This document shows, one piece after another, positions 21,425-31,118 of a DNA stretch of 64,000 nt. The DNA is taken from the NCBI RefSeq assembly GCF_020216025.1, contig NZ_JAIWNC010000053.1, positions 1 to 64,000 on the forward strand, given 5' to 3'. The DNA comes from Jidongwangia harbinensis (GTDB lineage: Bacteria; Actinomycetota; Actinomycetes; Mycobacteriales; Micromonosporaceae). The first letter of the stretch is position 1; every line of letters begins with the position of its first letter. The translations under genes and the position numbers were made by a program. The notes under the pieces are model-generated. The model was not told the DNA's origin. It made no database searches and was given only the letters and a program-made list of their open reading frames with translations.

Positions 21425-23719
21425 CTAGCGGCCCGCGCCGGACGCGATCCGGCGGCCCACCGCCGAGATGAGGCGGTCCAGTTCGGAGCCGAACGGGTTG
21501 TCGTGCACCAGGTACGTCCAGGTGGCGCTGGGCCGCACGATCTGCGCGCGCTCCGGCTCCCAGCCCTCGGAGAGGTCGGCCTCCTCGAACGTCTCGATGG
21601 TGCGCGCCTCGATCTGGGTGAACAGTTCCTGGAACGCCGGCACCGCGGAACGGTGGAACTCGTCCAGCGGGTCGAGCTTGCCGAGCGCGCGCAGGTGTAC
21701 GCCCTCGCGGACCTCGGAGAGCAGGGCCAGGTGTTCGGCCCACAGCCGGTCCAGGTGGTAGAGCGCGATGGACCGGGCGGCGTCGGAGAGAATGTCCTCG
21801 TCCAGCGACTTGGCCTTCTCCGGCGAGCGTTCGAGCAGCATGATCGCCGCCACCTCGCTGGTCAGCAGGCGCTCGCGGCGTTCCGCCAGGGCGACGCGCT
21901 GCTGCTCGATGACCACGCTGTAGCGCCAGGTGTTGCGGTGGATCTCGTGGTTCACGCCCTCGGCGACGCGCTGGGCGTGCTCGACCGCGTACTCGGCCTG
22001 GTCGTCGTGCACCACGCCGTCCATGTCCATCCGCGGGGACGGGGGCAGGGCGTCGCCGGCGTGCCGGGTGATCAGGTCGTCCTCGAGGCTGACGAAGAAG
22101 ACCGAGCCGCCGGGGTCGCCCTGCCGGCCGGCGCGGCCGCGGAGCTGGTCGTCGACGCGGCGGCTGTCGTGGCGGCCCGAGCCGATCACGAACAGGCCGC
22201 CGAGTTCGACCACCTTGTCGCGGTTCTTCTCGTCGCTGCCGCCGAGGCGGATGTCGACGCCGCGGCCGGCCATCTGGGTGGACACGGTGACCGCGCCGAG
22301 CGCGCCGGCCTCCGCGATGATCGCGGCCTCCTCGTCGTCGTTCTTGGCGTTCAGCACCACGCTGGGTACGCCGGCCGCGGCGAGCTGCTGGGACAGCAGC
22401 TCGGACGCCTTCACGTCGAGCGTGCCGATCAGGACCGGGCGGCCCTTCTCGTGGGCGATCTTGATCTCTTCGACCAGCGCCTCGTCGCGCGTCTCGTGCG
22501 CCGAGTAGATCCGGTCCGGCTCGTCCTCGCGGATGTTCGGGGTGTTCGGCGGGATCACCGCGACCTCGAGGTTGAAGTACTCGCGGAGCTGCTCGCCGAC
22601 GTGCACGGCGGTGGCGGTCATACCGCACACGGTGCGGTAGAGCGCGATGTACGCCTGCACGGTGATGGTGTCCAGCACCTCGCCCTCGGCGGTGGCGGTG
22701 AGGCCTTCCTTGGCCTCGACCGCGGCCTGCAGCCCGTCCGGCCACCGGCGGCGCTGGGCCACCCGGCCCCGCATCTCGTCGATGAGTTCCACCGAGCCGT
22801 CGCGGACGATGTAGTCGATGTCGCGGCGCAGCAGCGCGCGGGCGTGCAGGGCGACGTTCACCGCGGAGAGCTGCGCGACGTGCTCGTCGGCGTACAGGTC
22901 GATGCCGAGTTTCTCCTCGACGGCCTCCAGGCCGGCGGCGGTGAACGCCACACTGCGGCCGTCGTCGGCGACCTCGAAGTGCTTGCCGGCGCGCAGGTCG
23001 CGCACCACGTCGGCGGCCTCGTGCACCGGGTCGCTCTCGGTGTGCAGGCTGCCGGCCAGCACCATCGGCACCCGGGCCTCGTCGATCAGGATGGAGTCGG
23101 CCTCGTCCACCACGGCGGTGGCCAGGGTCCGCTGCACCCGGTCGGCGACGTCCGTGACGAGCTGGTCGCGCAGGTAGTCGAAGCCGGCCTCGCTGACCGA
23201 GACGTACGTGACGTCGGCGGCGTACGCCTCGCGGCGTTCCTCCGGAGTGGACGCCTCGGTGACCCAGCCGACGGTGAGGCCGAGCAGCGTGTAGATGGGT
23301 TCCATCCAGGTGGCGTCGCGCTTGGCCAGGTAGTCGTTGACGGTGAGCACGTGCACCGGGCCGCGGCCGAGCCGGACGTGGCCGTAGGCGGCGATGGCGG
23401 CGGTGAGCGTCTTGCCCTCACCGGTGGCCATCTCGGCGACCTTCGCGTCCAGCAGCGCCATCGCGCCGACCAGCTGCACGTCGAACGGCCGCTCGCCGAT
23501 CGCCCGGCGGGCCGCCTCCCGGCCGACCGCGCAGATCTCGCCCGGATCGCCGGCCGCCTGCGCCGCCGCGGTCAGCGCCGCGTCGTCGAGTTCACGCAGG
23601 GCGTCCTCACGGGCCTCGATGCCCGGCAGCCGCTTCTGGTACGGCGCCAGATTGATCGTCGTGCCCGGACGCTGCAGGAACTTGCGGAACCGGCTCTTCA
23701 CTCGCTGCGACACACCCAT
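21425..23719 (-). CDS. secA2: accessory preprotein translocase ATPase SecA2
   Basis: The 764-residue protein is a SecA-type ATPase that drives export of a subset of proteins through SecYEG. It shows MATGEGKTLTAAIAAYGHV (Walker A), VLTVNDYLAKRDA, VVDEADSILIDEARVPMVL (DEAD-like Walker B), MTATAVHVGEQLREYF, STQMAGRGVDIRLGG and GSGRHDSRRVDDQLRGRAGRQGDPG. It is shorter than SecA1 (about 900+) and lacks the C-terminal zinc-binding linker, which together with the divergent motor motifs indicates SecA2. ATG 23719 is used; a TTG three codons upstream is possible. The ABC exporter gene ends 38 bases upstream... that is, it lies upstream on the same strand. Substrates are unknown. Confidence 0.88.
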   Translation of the reverse strand: MGVSQRVKSRFRKFLQRPGTTINLAPYQKRLPGIEAREDALRELDDAALTAAAQAAGDPGEICAVGREAARRAIGERPFDVQLVGAMALLDAKVAEMATGEGKTLTAAIAAYGHVRLGRGPVHVLTVNDYLAKRDATWMEPIYTLLGLTVGWVTEASTPEERREAYAADVTYVSVSEAGFDYLRDQLVTDVADRVQRTLATAVVDEADSILIDEARVPMVLAGSLHTESDPVHEAADVVRDLRAGKHFEVADDGRSVAFTAAGLEAVEEKLGIDLYADEHVAQLSAVNVALHARALLRRDIDYIVRDGSVELIDEMRGRVAQRRRWPDGLQAAVEAKEGLTATAEGEVLDTITVQAYIALYRTVCGMTATAVHVGEQLREYFNLEVAVIPPNTPNIREDEPDRIYSAHETRDEALVEEIKIAHEKGRPVLIGTLDVKASELLSQQLAAAGVPSVVLNAKNDDEEAAIIAEAGALGAVTVSTQMAGRGVDIRLGGSDEKNRDKVVELGGLFVIGSGRHDSRRVDDQLRGRAGRQGDPGGSVFFVSLEDDLITRHAGDALPPSPRMDMDGVVHDDQAEYAVEHAQRVAEGVNHEIHRNTWRYSVVIEQQRVALAERRERLLTSEVAAIMLLERSPEKAKSLDEDILSDAARSIALYHLDRLWAEHLALLSEVREGVHLRALGKLDPLDEFHRSAVPAFQELFTQIEARTIETFEEADLSEGWEPERAQIVRPSATWTYLVHDNPFGSELDRLISAVGRRIASGAGR

Positions 23720-23757
23720 GGGCCGCAACGGTACTGTATTTTCCTGATCGAGAGCTG

Positions 23758-25503
23758 TCAGGCTGCCGGATCCGGGACGAGCAGTTGGTGCGTGGCGAGT
23801 TCGCGGTACAGCGGACTGGTGTCGAGCAGTTCGGCGTGCGGGCCGGTGGCGACCACCCGGCCGCCGTCCAGGACCACGATCGTGTCGGAGTCGACCACGG
23901 TGCTGAGCCGGTGTGCCACCACGATCAGCGTGCGGCGGTGCGCCGCGGTGGCGATGGCGTGCCGCAGCGCGGCCTCGTTGCGGGCGTCCAGGTTGCTGGT
24001 CGGCTCGTCGAGCAGCAGGATCGGCGCGTCCGCCAGCAGCGCGCGGGCAATGGCGAGCCGCTGGCGCTCCCCGCCGGACAGCAGCACGCCGCCCTCGCCG
24101 ACCGGCACGTCCAGGCCGTCCGGCGAGCGCCGCAGCAGCCCGTCCAGGTTCACCTCGGCGAGCGCGGCGCGCAGCCGGTCGTCGCCGGCGTCCGGCGCGG
24201 TGAGCCGCAGGTTGTCGCGCAGCGTGCCGGCCAGCACCGGCGCTTCCTGTTCGACGTAGCCGAGGCGGCGCCGCAGTGCGTCGCGGGGCAGGTCGCGCAC
24301 GTCGGTGCCGTCCACGCAGAGCCGGCCCTCGGTGATCTCGTAGAAGCGTTCGATCAGCGTGAGCGCGGTGGACTTGCCGGCGCCGGACGGGCCGACCAGC
24401 GCCACCCGGTGGCCGCGCGGCACGGTGAAGGAGACGTCCCGCAGCACCGGTTCGCCGCCCGGGTAGGCGAAGGTGACCCGGTCGAACGCCACCGCCACGT
24501 GCCCGGTCACCGCCGGCCGGCCGGCCGGGGCCCGGTCGGCTGCGGCCTCCTCGGGCACCGCCAGGATCTCCTCGACCCGCTGCAGCGCGCCCAGGCCGGT
24601 CTGCAGCCGGGTGTACGCGTTCAGTGCCTGGCCGAGCGGCAGCACCAGGAAGAACAGGAACAGGATGAACGCCACCAGGTCGCCGACGCCGATCGCGCCG
24701 GCCGCCACCCGGGCCCCGCCGACGCCCAGCACCAGCAGGAACGCGCCCTGCACCGCGGCCTGGGCGGCCGGGCCGACCAGCGCCTGCAGCCGGGCCACCC
24801 GCATCCCGGCCTGGTACGCCTGGTCCGCGCTGAGCCCGACCGTGTCGGCCTCGCGGTCCTCGGCCCGGCTGGCCCGGATGGTGCGGGCGGCCGAGACGGC
24901 CCGCTCGACCGCCGAGGTCATCTCGCCCAGCCGGGCCTGGGCCTGCTCGGACAGCGCCCGGACCCGGCGGGACACGGTGACCGCGACGGACATCCCGACG
25001 GCCAGCCCGGCCAGCGCGACGCCGAACAGCAGCGGGTCCAGGACCAGCATGGCGACGGTCGCGCCGACCACCATCACCACGCCGGTGACCACCTCGAACA
25101 GCCCGGACGTGACCACCGCGCGCAGCAGCGTGGTGTCCGCGCCGACCCGGGACAGCAGGTCACCGGTGCGGCGGGCGTCGTACTCCGGAATCGGCAGGCG
25201 CAGCAGGTGCCGGGTCAGGCGGCGCCGGGTGGTCCGGACCACGCCCTCGGCGGTGCGCTGCAGCAGGTAGTCCCGGACGCCGTCCAGGCCGGCCGCGACC
25301 AGGACCAGGCCGACCAGGACCGCGACCGCCCCGGCGATCGGACGGCCCGCGCCGATGCCGTCCAGCACGGCGCGGACCAGCAGCGGCTGCACCAGCGAGG
25401 CCAGCGCGGAGACCAGGGAGAGCGCGGCGACCACGACCAGCGTGCCGCGGTGGAGCCGGAGGTACGGCCACAGCGCCGGCAGGCCCACCCGTTCGGAGTC
25501 CAC
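23758..25503 (-). CDS. ABC-type exporter, fused permease and ATPase (half-transporter)
   Basis: The 581-residue protein has six predicted membrane helices in about 1-310 and a nucleotide-binding domain after 340. The latter contains Walker A GPSGAGKST, Q-loop GYVEQEAP, signature LLSGGERQRLAIARAL, Walker B ILLLDEPTSNLD and the H-loop IVVAHRLSTV. All catalytic residues are present. It would dimerise to export a lipid, drug or peptide; the substrate cannot be told. GTG start with only a weak upstream purine run. secA2 lies 38 bases downstream on the same strand and might be co-transcribed. Confidence 0.9.
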   Translation of the reverse strand: MDSERVGLPALWPYLRLHRGTLVVVAALSLVSALASLVQPLLVRAVLDGIGAGRPIAGAVAVLVGLVLVAAGLDGVRDYLLQRTAEGVVRTTRRRLTRHLLRLPIPEYDARRTGDLLSRVGADTTLLRAVVTSGLFEVVTGVVMVVGATVAMLVLDPLLFGVALAGLAVGMSVAVTVSRRVRALSEQAQARLGEMTSAVERAVSAARTIRASRAEDREADTVGLSADQAYQAGMRVARLQALVGPAAQAAVQGAFLLVLGVGGARVAAGAIGVGDLVAFILFLFFLVLPLGQALNAYTRLQTGLGALQRVEEILAVPEEAAADRAPAGRPAVTGHVAVAFDRVTFAYPGGEPVLRDVSFTVPRGHRVALVGPSGAGKSTALTLIERFYEITEGRLCVDGTDVRDLPRDALRRRLGYVEQEAPVLAGTLRDNLRLTAPDAGDDRLRAALAEVNLDGLLRRSPDGLDVPVGEGGVLLSGGERQRLAIARALLADAPILLLDEPTSNLDARNEAALRHAIATAAHRRTLIVVAHRLSTVVDSDTIVVLDGGRVVATGPHAELLDTSPLYRELATHQLLVPDPAA

Positions 25504-25549
25504 CGGCCGAGCGTATCCCCCGGCGCCGAGCCGCCCGCCCCTCAGCCGC

Positions 25550-26638
25550 TCAGCAGGCCAGCACCGCCTGCAGTTCCTGCCGCCGCCGGTCGGCCAGGTC
25601 GCCGAGCAGCGCGGGCGCCTCGTCGAACGGCACCACCGCGGAGATCAGGTGCTTGCGGATCGCGTCGCCGTCCGCGCGCAGCAGGTCGATCGTCTCGGCG
25701 GAGAGCCGTTCCCGGTCCCAGATCGGGGCGAGCCCGCGCGGGACCCGGCCGATCTGTGCGCAGCGCAGCGACAGTCCGTTGTGGTGGAACTCCTCGCCGA
25801 GCCGGACCGCGTCCGCCCCGCCCTGGTAGAACGCCAGGTCGACGACCGTGCCCTGGGGGCGGAGCAGGCGCAGCGCGAGGTGCAGCGCGGAGGCCTGCCC
25901 GCGGCACTGGAACACCACGTCGGCGCCGCGGTCGTCGGCCGCGTGCCGCCACGCGGTCTTCAGCACCACCGCGGCGTCGTCGCCGGACTCCGGGTCGATC
26001 GTCTCCAGGCCGAGCCCGGCGGCCACCTCGCGGCGCCGCTCGGTCGGGTCCAGGACCACCACCGACGCGGCGCCGTGCGCCCGGGCGAACAGCGCGGTGA
26101 GCAGGCCCACGACGCCGGCGCCGGTGACCGCGACCCGGCGTCCGCGGACGCCGTCGGCGAGCGAGCGGACGTCCGTGCCGTGCAGGTCGGCGGCGGCGTG
26201 CAGCAGGCCGTTGGCGCAGATCGGCCCCATGTGCGCGGCGTAGATGCCGAGGATCGGGTCCAGCTCGCCGGGCAGCGGCACGACCCGGTCGCGCACCGGG
26301 TCGCCCAGGTAGGCGGTGCGGTGGCCGTAGGTCATGGCCACGACGGTGCCGTCGGCGACCGCGGGGGTACGGCTGCCGGTGACCCGGGCGACCTCCATGT
26401 AGCCGAGCCGGGTCACCGGGTACGCGTCGGACGGCTCGGCCCCGAACAGCCCGAGCACCGGGTCGTACGCGGCGTGCAGGGCCGGGTTGGTGCCCTTGAC
26501 GTAGCTGAGTTCGGTGCCGGCCGAGATGCCGCTGAACAGTGTCTGGGCCCGGAAGCCGCCGTCCGGTACCGGCTCGGCGTCGGACTCCACGATCTCCACC
26601 CGGCCGGGCGCGGCGACCACCACGTTGCGCTCACGCAT
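25550..26638 (-). CDS. zinc-type medium-chain dehydrogenase
   Basis: The 362-residue protein is an MDR-superfamily oxidoreductase: ISAGTELSYVKGTNPALHAAYDPVLGLFG at the N-terminal catalytic domain, then VAVTGAGVVGLLTALFARAHGA (Rossmann GxGxxG) and VVVLDPTERRREVAAGLG. The usual GHE and structural CxxC zinc motifs are absent, so it belongs to the non-zinc-like or BchC-like branch of the superfamily. It overlaps the Gfo/Idh/MocA gene by 8 bases, so the two act as a pair, probably in oxidation of a sugar or its derivative. The start at ATG 26638 fits the domain start. Confidence 0.83.
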   Translation of the reverse strand: MRERNVVVAAPGRVEIVESDAEPVPDGGFRAQTLFSGISAGTELSYVKGTNPALHAAYDPVLGLFGAEPSDAYPVTRLGYMEVARVTGSRTPAVADGTVVAMTYGHRTAYLGDPVRDRVVPLPGELDPILGIYAAHMGPICANGLLHAAADLHGTDVRSLADGVRGRRVAVTGAGVVGLLTALFARAHGAASVVVLDPTERRREVAAGLGLETIDPESGDDAAVVLKTAWRHAADDRGADVVFQCRGQASALHLALRLLRPQGTVVDLAFYQGGADAVRLGEEFHHNGLSLRCAQIGRVPRGLAPIWDRERLSAETIDLLRADGDAIRKHLISAVVPFDEAPALLGDLADRRRQELQAVLAC

Positions 26639-27614
26639 GCGGGGCCTCCGGGGTGTGCGGGCGGACCACCCGGCCGGTGGCCGCGGACTCCGCCACGGCG
26701 AGGGCCAGGGCATGGGTACGCAGCGCCTCGGCGTACGGCACCCGGATGTCGTCGCCGTCGCCCCGGACCGCGTCGATGAACGCCCGGTCGACCGCCACGC
26801 GGGCCGAGTCCGGGTCGCTGTCCACCGTGCGGGTGTCGTCGCCGTCGCGCACCATCAGGCCGGTCTCGCTGATCGACAGTGCCAGGCCGTCGGCGTACAC
26901 CTCCAGTCCGGCCCGTTCCTTCCAGCCGAGCACGCAGGTGGCGGCCACGGTGCCCACCGCGCCGCCGGCGAACCGCAGGGTGGCGGCGGTGGCGCCGTCC
27001 ACGTCGGCGCCGTCGACCGGGGGCGGGGTGCCGTTGCCGGCGGCCCACACCTCGGTCACCTCGCCGGCCAGGTGCCGGGCCAGGTCGAGCACGTGGGCGG
27101 CCTGTTCCACGACCGGGCCGCCGGACCGGTCGGCGCGCGGCCACCACGCGACCGGCGGCACCTTGTCCAGCCACGCGCCGGTCACCAGGCGTACCGGCCG
27201 GTCCCGCAGCAGGGCCCGGGCCTGCTCGACGACGCCCAGGTAGCGCCAGTGATGACCGACCGATGTCAGCAGATCACTCTTCGCGATCAGGGTGGCTATT
27301 TCCTCCGCGGTGTCCTGATCAACCGAGATGGGCTTTTCCACGAAGAGTGGAATCCCGGCGGCGATCACCGCTCGCTCCGCGTCGCCGTGCGCGAACGGTG
27401 GGACACACACGTACGCGGCGTCCAGGCCGGCGTCCAGCAACTCGCCCACGTCGCCGAAGGCCCGCCCGCCGTAGTCCCCGGCGAGCCGCTGCGCCGCCTC
27501 CTGCACCACGTCCGTCACGCCGATGAACTGCACGTTCGGCAGCCCGGACAGCACCCGCGCATGTCGCTGCGCCACACCGCCGGCACCGATGATCCCCACC
27601 CGGGTCGCGGTCAT
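26631..27614 (-). CDS. Gfo/Idh/MocA-family oxidoreductase
   Basis: The 327-residue protein begins MTATRVGIIGAGGVAQRHARVL, an NAD(P)-binding Rossmann motif. AYVCVPPFAHGDAERAVIAAG and LFVEKPISVDQDTAEEI (the catalytic EKP) follow, and the C-terminal domain includes GPVVEQAAHVLDLARHL, with the catalytic His of the family. Members oxidise or reduce sugars, inositols or their derivatives. The ATG at 27614 has AGGGAGGAG upstream. The downstream dehydrogenase overlaps it by 8 bases. The divergent gpgS gene starts 188 bp away, so the region between holds both promoters. Confidence 0.88.
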   Translation of the reverse strand: MTATRVGIIGAGGVAQRHARVLSGLPNVQFIGVTDVVQEAAQRLAGDYGGRAFGDVGELLDAGLDAAYVCVPPFAHGDAERAVIAAGIPLFVEKPISVDQDTAEEIATLIAKSDLLTSVGHHWRYLGVVEQARALLRDRPVRLVTGAWLDKVPPVAWWPRADRSGGPVVEQAAHVLDLARHLAGEVTEVWAAGNGTPPPVDGADVDGATAATLRFAGGAVGTVAATCVLGWKERAGLEVYADGLALSISETGLMVRDGDDTRTVDSDPDSARVAVDRAFIDAVRGDGDDIRVPYAEALRTHALALAVAESAATGRVVRPHTPEAPHA

Positions 27615-27802
27615 CCGCGCTCCTCCCTCACTGATCGTCTGCGCCCGACGAGTTCTCCGGGGTGCCGGAAACGAAACGTCGGGACCCGTCCCGTCCCCGG
27701 GCCGACCCGAGGTCGTTACCTGGCGTTGAGATTGAAGATCGCCACGGGTGGGGAATCCTGCGCCCTCCGGAAGTCCGTGAATGCGAACCTGGGGGTGTGC
27801 CG

Positions 27803-28825
27803 ATGCGGCACTCGCACTCGACCGTCTCACCCGTCGTCGAGGCCTGGACGACCTACCGTACGAGCAACGCCACGCAGTGGACGCCCGCGCAGCTCGTCCG
27901 CGCCAAGAACGCCGACCCGCTGCGCAGCACGCGGGTCAGCGTGGTCATCCCGGCCCGCAACGAGCAGGACACGGTGGGCGCCATCGTGGCGACCATCCGG
28001 CGGAACCTCGCCGAACGGGTCCGGCTGGTCGACGAGATCCTGGTCGTCGACTCCCGCTCCACCGACCACACCGTCGCGGTGGCCCGGTCGGCCGGTGCCC
28101 GGGTGGTCAGCCAGGACGACGTCACCCGGGGGCTGCCCCGGATGGAGGGCAAGGGTGACGCGCTCTGGGCCGGCCTGGCGGCCAGCAGCGGCGACGTGGT
28201 GGCGTTCGTCGACGGCGACCTGCGGCGCTTCTCGCCGCACTTCGTCACCGGCCTGCTCGGCCCGCTGCTCACCGACCCGTCGGTCGAGTACGTCAAGGGC
28301 TTCTACCACCGGCCACTGGTCGGCCACGCCGGCGTCGAGGCGGACGGCGGCGGGCGGGTCACCGAACTCAGCGCCCGGCCGCTGATCAGCCTGTTCTTCC
28401 CGGAACTGGCCGGCTTCGTGCAGCCGCTGGCCGGCGAGTACGCGGGCCGCCGCCGCACCCTGGAACGGATCCCGTTCGTCTCCGGGTACGGCGTCGAGAT
28501 CGCCATGCTCATCGACCTGATGGACCTCGTCGGGCTGGACGCGCTGGCCCAGGTCGACCTCGGCGAGCGCCTGCACCGGCACCAGGGCACCGAGGCGCTG
28601 GGCCGGATGTCCGCGCAGATCATGGTGACCGCCTGGTCCCGGATGTTCCGGCGCGGCCTGGTCACCGAGCCACTGCCGCCGGCCACGCTGCTCACCCAGT
28701 TCCGCCGCGGCGGTGCGGAGGCGCTGCCCAACCTGGACCGGGAGATCACGGTGAGCGACGTCGGCGTCGACGAACGGCCGCCGCTGGCCGAGCTGGCCAT
28801 GTCCCGGCCGGGGGTGCCCGCGTGA
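27803..28825 (+). CDS. gpgS: glucosyl-3-phosphoglycerate synthase
   Basis: The 340-residue GT-A glycosyltransferase transfers glucose from an NDP-glucose to 3-phosphoglycerate, the first step to glucosylglycerate and the methylglucose polysaccharides of actinobacteria. It shows VSVVIPARNEQDTVGAIV, LVVDSRSTDHTVAVA, EGKGDALWAGLAASSGDVVAFVDGDLR (DGD metal motif), YVKGFYHRP and FVSGYGVEIAMLIDL. These motifs are characteristic of GpgS/MpgS-type synthases. Size and motif order match. It overlaps the next glycosyltransferase gene by 4 bases (GTGA), so the two form an operon. Confidence 0.88.
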   Translation: MRHSHSTVSPVVEAWTTYRTSNATQWTPAQLVRAKNADPLRSTRVSVVIPARNEQDTVGAIVATIRRNLAERVRLVDEILVVDSRSTDHTVAVARSAGARVVSQDDVTRGLPRMEGKGDALWAGLAASSGDVVAFVDGDLRRFSPHFVTGLLGPLLTDPSVEYVKGFYHRPLVGHAGVEADGGGRVTELSARPLISLFFPELAGFVQPLAGEYAGRRRTLERIPFVSGYGVEIAMLIDLMDLVGLDALAQVDLGERLHRHQGTEALGRMSAQIMVTAWSRMFRRGLVTEPLPPATLLTQFRRGGAEALPNLDREITVSDVGVDERPPLAELAMSRPGVPA

Positions 28826-29955
28826 AGGTCCTGATGAACGCCGGTCCGTGGCTGCCGGTGCCGCCGCACGGCTACGGCGGGATCGAGAACGTGGTCGCGA
28901 CGCTGGTGCCGGAGCTGCGCCGGCTCGGCGTCGAGGTGGTGCTGGCCTCGGTCGGCGACAGCACGCTCGAGGTCGACGAACGGGTGTCCGCGTTCGGCAC
29001 CGGCCAGTTCGCGGCGCTGCAGCGGCCGTACAACCAGGTGTGCGGGATCGTGCCCGCGCACCTGCACGCGGTGCTGCGCCGGCTGTCCGAACGCGACGAC
29101 ATCGACCTGGTCCACGACCACGTGGAGGCGGCCGGCCTGGGCATACTCGCGGCGGTGGCCGCCGGCGGCCCGCCCGGCCTGCACACGCTGCACTGGGACC
29201 TGGCGAAGCACCCGGACCTGTACGGCTCGTTCGACGGCGGCGGCCGGGTGTGGGTCAACGGGGTCTCCGCGTCACAGCTGGACCGGGCGCCCGCGGCACT
29301 GCGGGCGCACGCGGTCGGCCACGTGCACCTGGCCACGCCGCTGGCCGACGGCGCGGACCGGCGACCCGCACCGGACAAGGGCGGCCACGTCGTCGTACTG
29401 GGCCGGATCAACCCGGGCAAGGGGCAGGACCTGGCCGCCCGCCTCGCACACACGGCCGGTTTCGACCTGATCCTGGCCGGTCCCGTCGGTCCGTACCATC
29501 GCCCGGAGGATCTGGCCGCGGCCGGCACGGACCCGGCGGCGGCGCAGAACCCGGACGTGCGGTTCTGGCGCGAACAGGTGGCGCCGCACGTCGACGGTGA
29601 CCGGGTCCGGTGGATCGGCACGGTCACCGGCCGGGACCGCGACGACCTGGTCGCCACCGCCCGGGCGGCGCTGTTCCCGCTGCGCTGGGAGGAACCCGGC
29701 GGCACCGCGGTGGTGGAGTCGCTGGCGCTGGGCACCCCGGTGGTCGGGCTGGCCCGGGGCTGCCTGCCGGAGTTGATCTCCGACGGGCGTACCGGACTGC
29801 TCACCACGCAGGAGGACGACCTGGCCGAACTGGTGCACAAGGCCGGGACCATCACCCCGGCCGAGTGCCGGGCCGAGGCGGCTCGGCGGTTCACCCCCGC
29901 GGTGATGGCCCGCAACTACCTGGAGCTGTACGAGCGGGTGTGTCGACCAGGCTGA
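28822..29955 (+). CDS. GT4-family glycosyltransferase
   Basis: The 377-residue GT-B enzyme begins MKVLMNAGPWLPVPPHGYGGIENVV, with the glycine-rich N-terminal loop of the GT4 family, and has LGRINPGKGQDLAARLA, FPLRWEEPGGTAVVESLALGTPVVGLARG (the E-x7-E nucleotide-sugar signature) and ELISDGRTGLL. It is coupled to gpgS by a GTGA overlap, so it may act in the same glucosylglycerate or polysaccharide pathway. The acceptor is not known. No signal peptide or membrane helix is visible. Confidence 0.86.
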   Translation: MKVLMNAGPWLPVPPHGYGGIENVVATLVPELRRLGVEVVLASVGDSTLEVDERVSAFGTGQFAALQRPYNQVCGIVPAHLHAVLRRLSERDDIDLVHDHVEAAGLGILAAVAAGGPPGLHTLHWDLAKHPDLYGSFDGGGRVWVNGVSASQLDRAPAALRAHAVGHVHLATPLADGADRRPAPDKGGHVVVLGRINPGKGQDLAARLAHTAGFDLILAGPVGPYHRPEDLAAAGTDPAAAQNPDVRFWREQVAPHVDGDRVRWIGTVTGRDRDDLVATARAALFPLRWEEPGGTAVVESLALGTPVVGLARGCLPELISDGRTGLLTTQEDDLAELVHKAGTITPAECRAEAARRFTPAVMARNYLELYERVCRPG

Positions 29956-30025
29956 TCGGGTTTGCCTGGCTGATCGGCCGGGCACCCTCCCTGACGGAGC
30001 CTCGGTGGTCACGGGAGGGAGGCGG

Positions 30026-30757
30026 ATGACGAGCCAGCTGGTCTGCCGGCCGGAACAGGACCTCCCGGTCGCGGTGCTGCGGGTCAATGGCGTCCTCGAC
30101 CTGGTCACCAGCGACGCGTTGCGCCGCGCGGTGGCCCGCTCGTTGTCCGCGCAGCCGGAGGCGCTGCTGATCGACGTGAGCGCGCTCGACATCGACGAGC
30201 CGCAGGGCCTGAGCGCGCTCCGGGACGTGGTCTGCGCGAACGCGACCTGGCCGGCCGTGCCGATCGTGCTGTGCGGGGCGGGCGCGGACACCGCGGCCGC
30301 GATCACCGCGTCGCCGGACTGCGCGTCGGTCGGCACCGCGCCGGACTGCGCCCGGGCGTTGCGGGAGGCCAGCGGGCGCCGGCACCCGGCGCGGCTCCGG
30401 GTGCGGCTGCGGCCCGTACCCGATGCCTGCCGGCAGGTCCGGCACCTGGTGAACCAGGCCTGCCAGACCTGGCACCACCGGGAACTCGCCGCGACCGCGG
30501 CGCTGGTGGCCACGGAACTGGTCGCCAACGTGGTGCGACACGCGCACACCACGATGGAGTTCACCGTGGTGCTGCGCGATGGCAGCATGTGGCTGTCGGT
30601 CCGCGACGGAAGCCGGCGCCTGCCCAGGCCGGCCGATCCCGGACCCGCGGACGCCGGGGGGCGGGGACTACGGTTGGTCCGCGAGCTGACCGCGTCGTGG
30701 GGCGTCCTGCCGGTGTCCGACGGCAAGGTGGTGTGGAGCCAGATCGCCGCGGCCTGA
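30026..30757 (+). CDS. STAS-HATPase fusion protein (partner-switching type), copy 1
   Basis: The 243-residue protein has an N-terminal STAS domain (about 8-105: VLRVNGVLDLVTSDALRRAV, ALLIDVSALDIDEPQGLSAL) and a C-terminal HATPase_c kinase-like domain (about 125-243: ATELVANVVRHAHTTME as N-box, VRDGSRRLP and GGRGLRLVRELTASWG as G-boxes). In the SpoIIAB/RsbW system the kinase binds a separate STAS antagonist and phosphorylates its serine. Here both are in one chain. The serine-equivalent site of the STAS is PQG, with no Ser/Thr, so it would not be phosphorylated there. ATG at 30026 with GGGAGGGAGG upstream. A paralogue lies at 31119. Confidence 0.83.
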   Translation: MTSQLVCRPEQDLPVAVLRVNGVLDLVTSDALRRAVARSLSAQPEALLIDVSALDIDEPQGLSALRDVVCANATWPAVPIVLCGAGADTAAAITASPDCASVGTAPDCARALREASGRRHPARLRVRLRPVPDACRQVRHLVNQACQTWHHRELAATAALVATELVANVVRHAHTTMEFTVVLRDGSMWLSVRDGSRRLPRPADPGPADAGGRGLRLVRELTASWGVLPVSDGKVVWSQIAAA

Positions 30758-30775
30758 GGGAGTGCACGGAGGCCA

Positions 30776-31061
30776 TGGGCGTGGAGCACAGAGACGTGGT
30801 GACGGTCGGTGCGTCCGCCGGCGGCGTGGAGGCGCTGCGGGCACTGACCGGGGGGCTGCCGCCGGACTACCCGGGCACGCTGCTGGTGGTGCCGCACATG
30901 CCGCGCGACTCGCCGAGCGCCCTGCCGGCCCATCCTGTCCCGCAGCGGTCCGCGGTCCGCTGCCCGCCACCACCGTCCGAACCGGCACGGCACCCCCACC
31001 CCGGGCGTCGTCGTGATGGAGTCCAACGACGGCACCGTCGAACCGGATCAGGTTTGACGCT
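30776..31061 (+). pseudogene. decayed CheB-type methylesterase fragment
   Basis: It reads VVTVGASAGGVEALRALTGGLPPDYPGTLLVVPHM, the typical start of a CheB methylesterase domain (catalytic Ser in GASAGG), then breaks. One extra base near 30929 shifts ALPA out of frame with ILSRSGP, and a duplicated 7-bp GCGGTCC block near 30948-30962 shifts again before GPLPATTVRTG. A stop follows soon after. Only about 85 of ~190 residues of the domain are left and the catalytic His and Asp are missing. It lies between the two STAS-HATPase genes. Confidence 0.75.
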
Positions 31062-31118
31062 CGTGATCGCGGGAAAGCGGCCCGGGCCAAGCGGGGCCTT
31101 CCGGCAGGGAGTTGCGAC

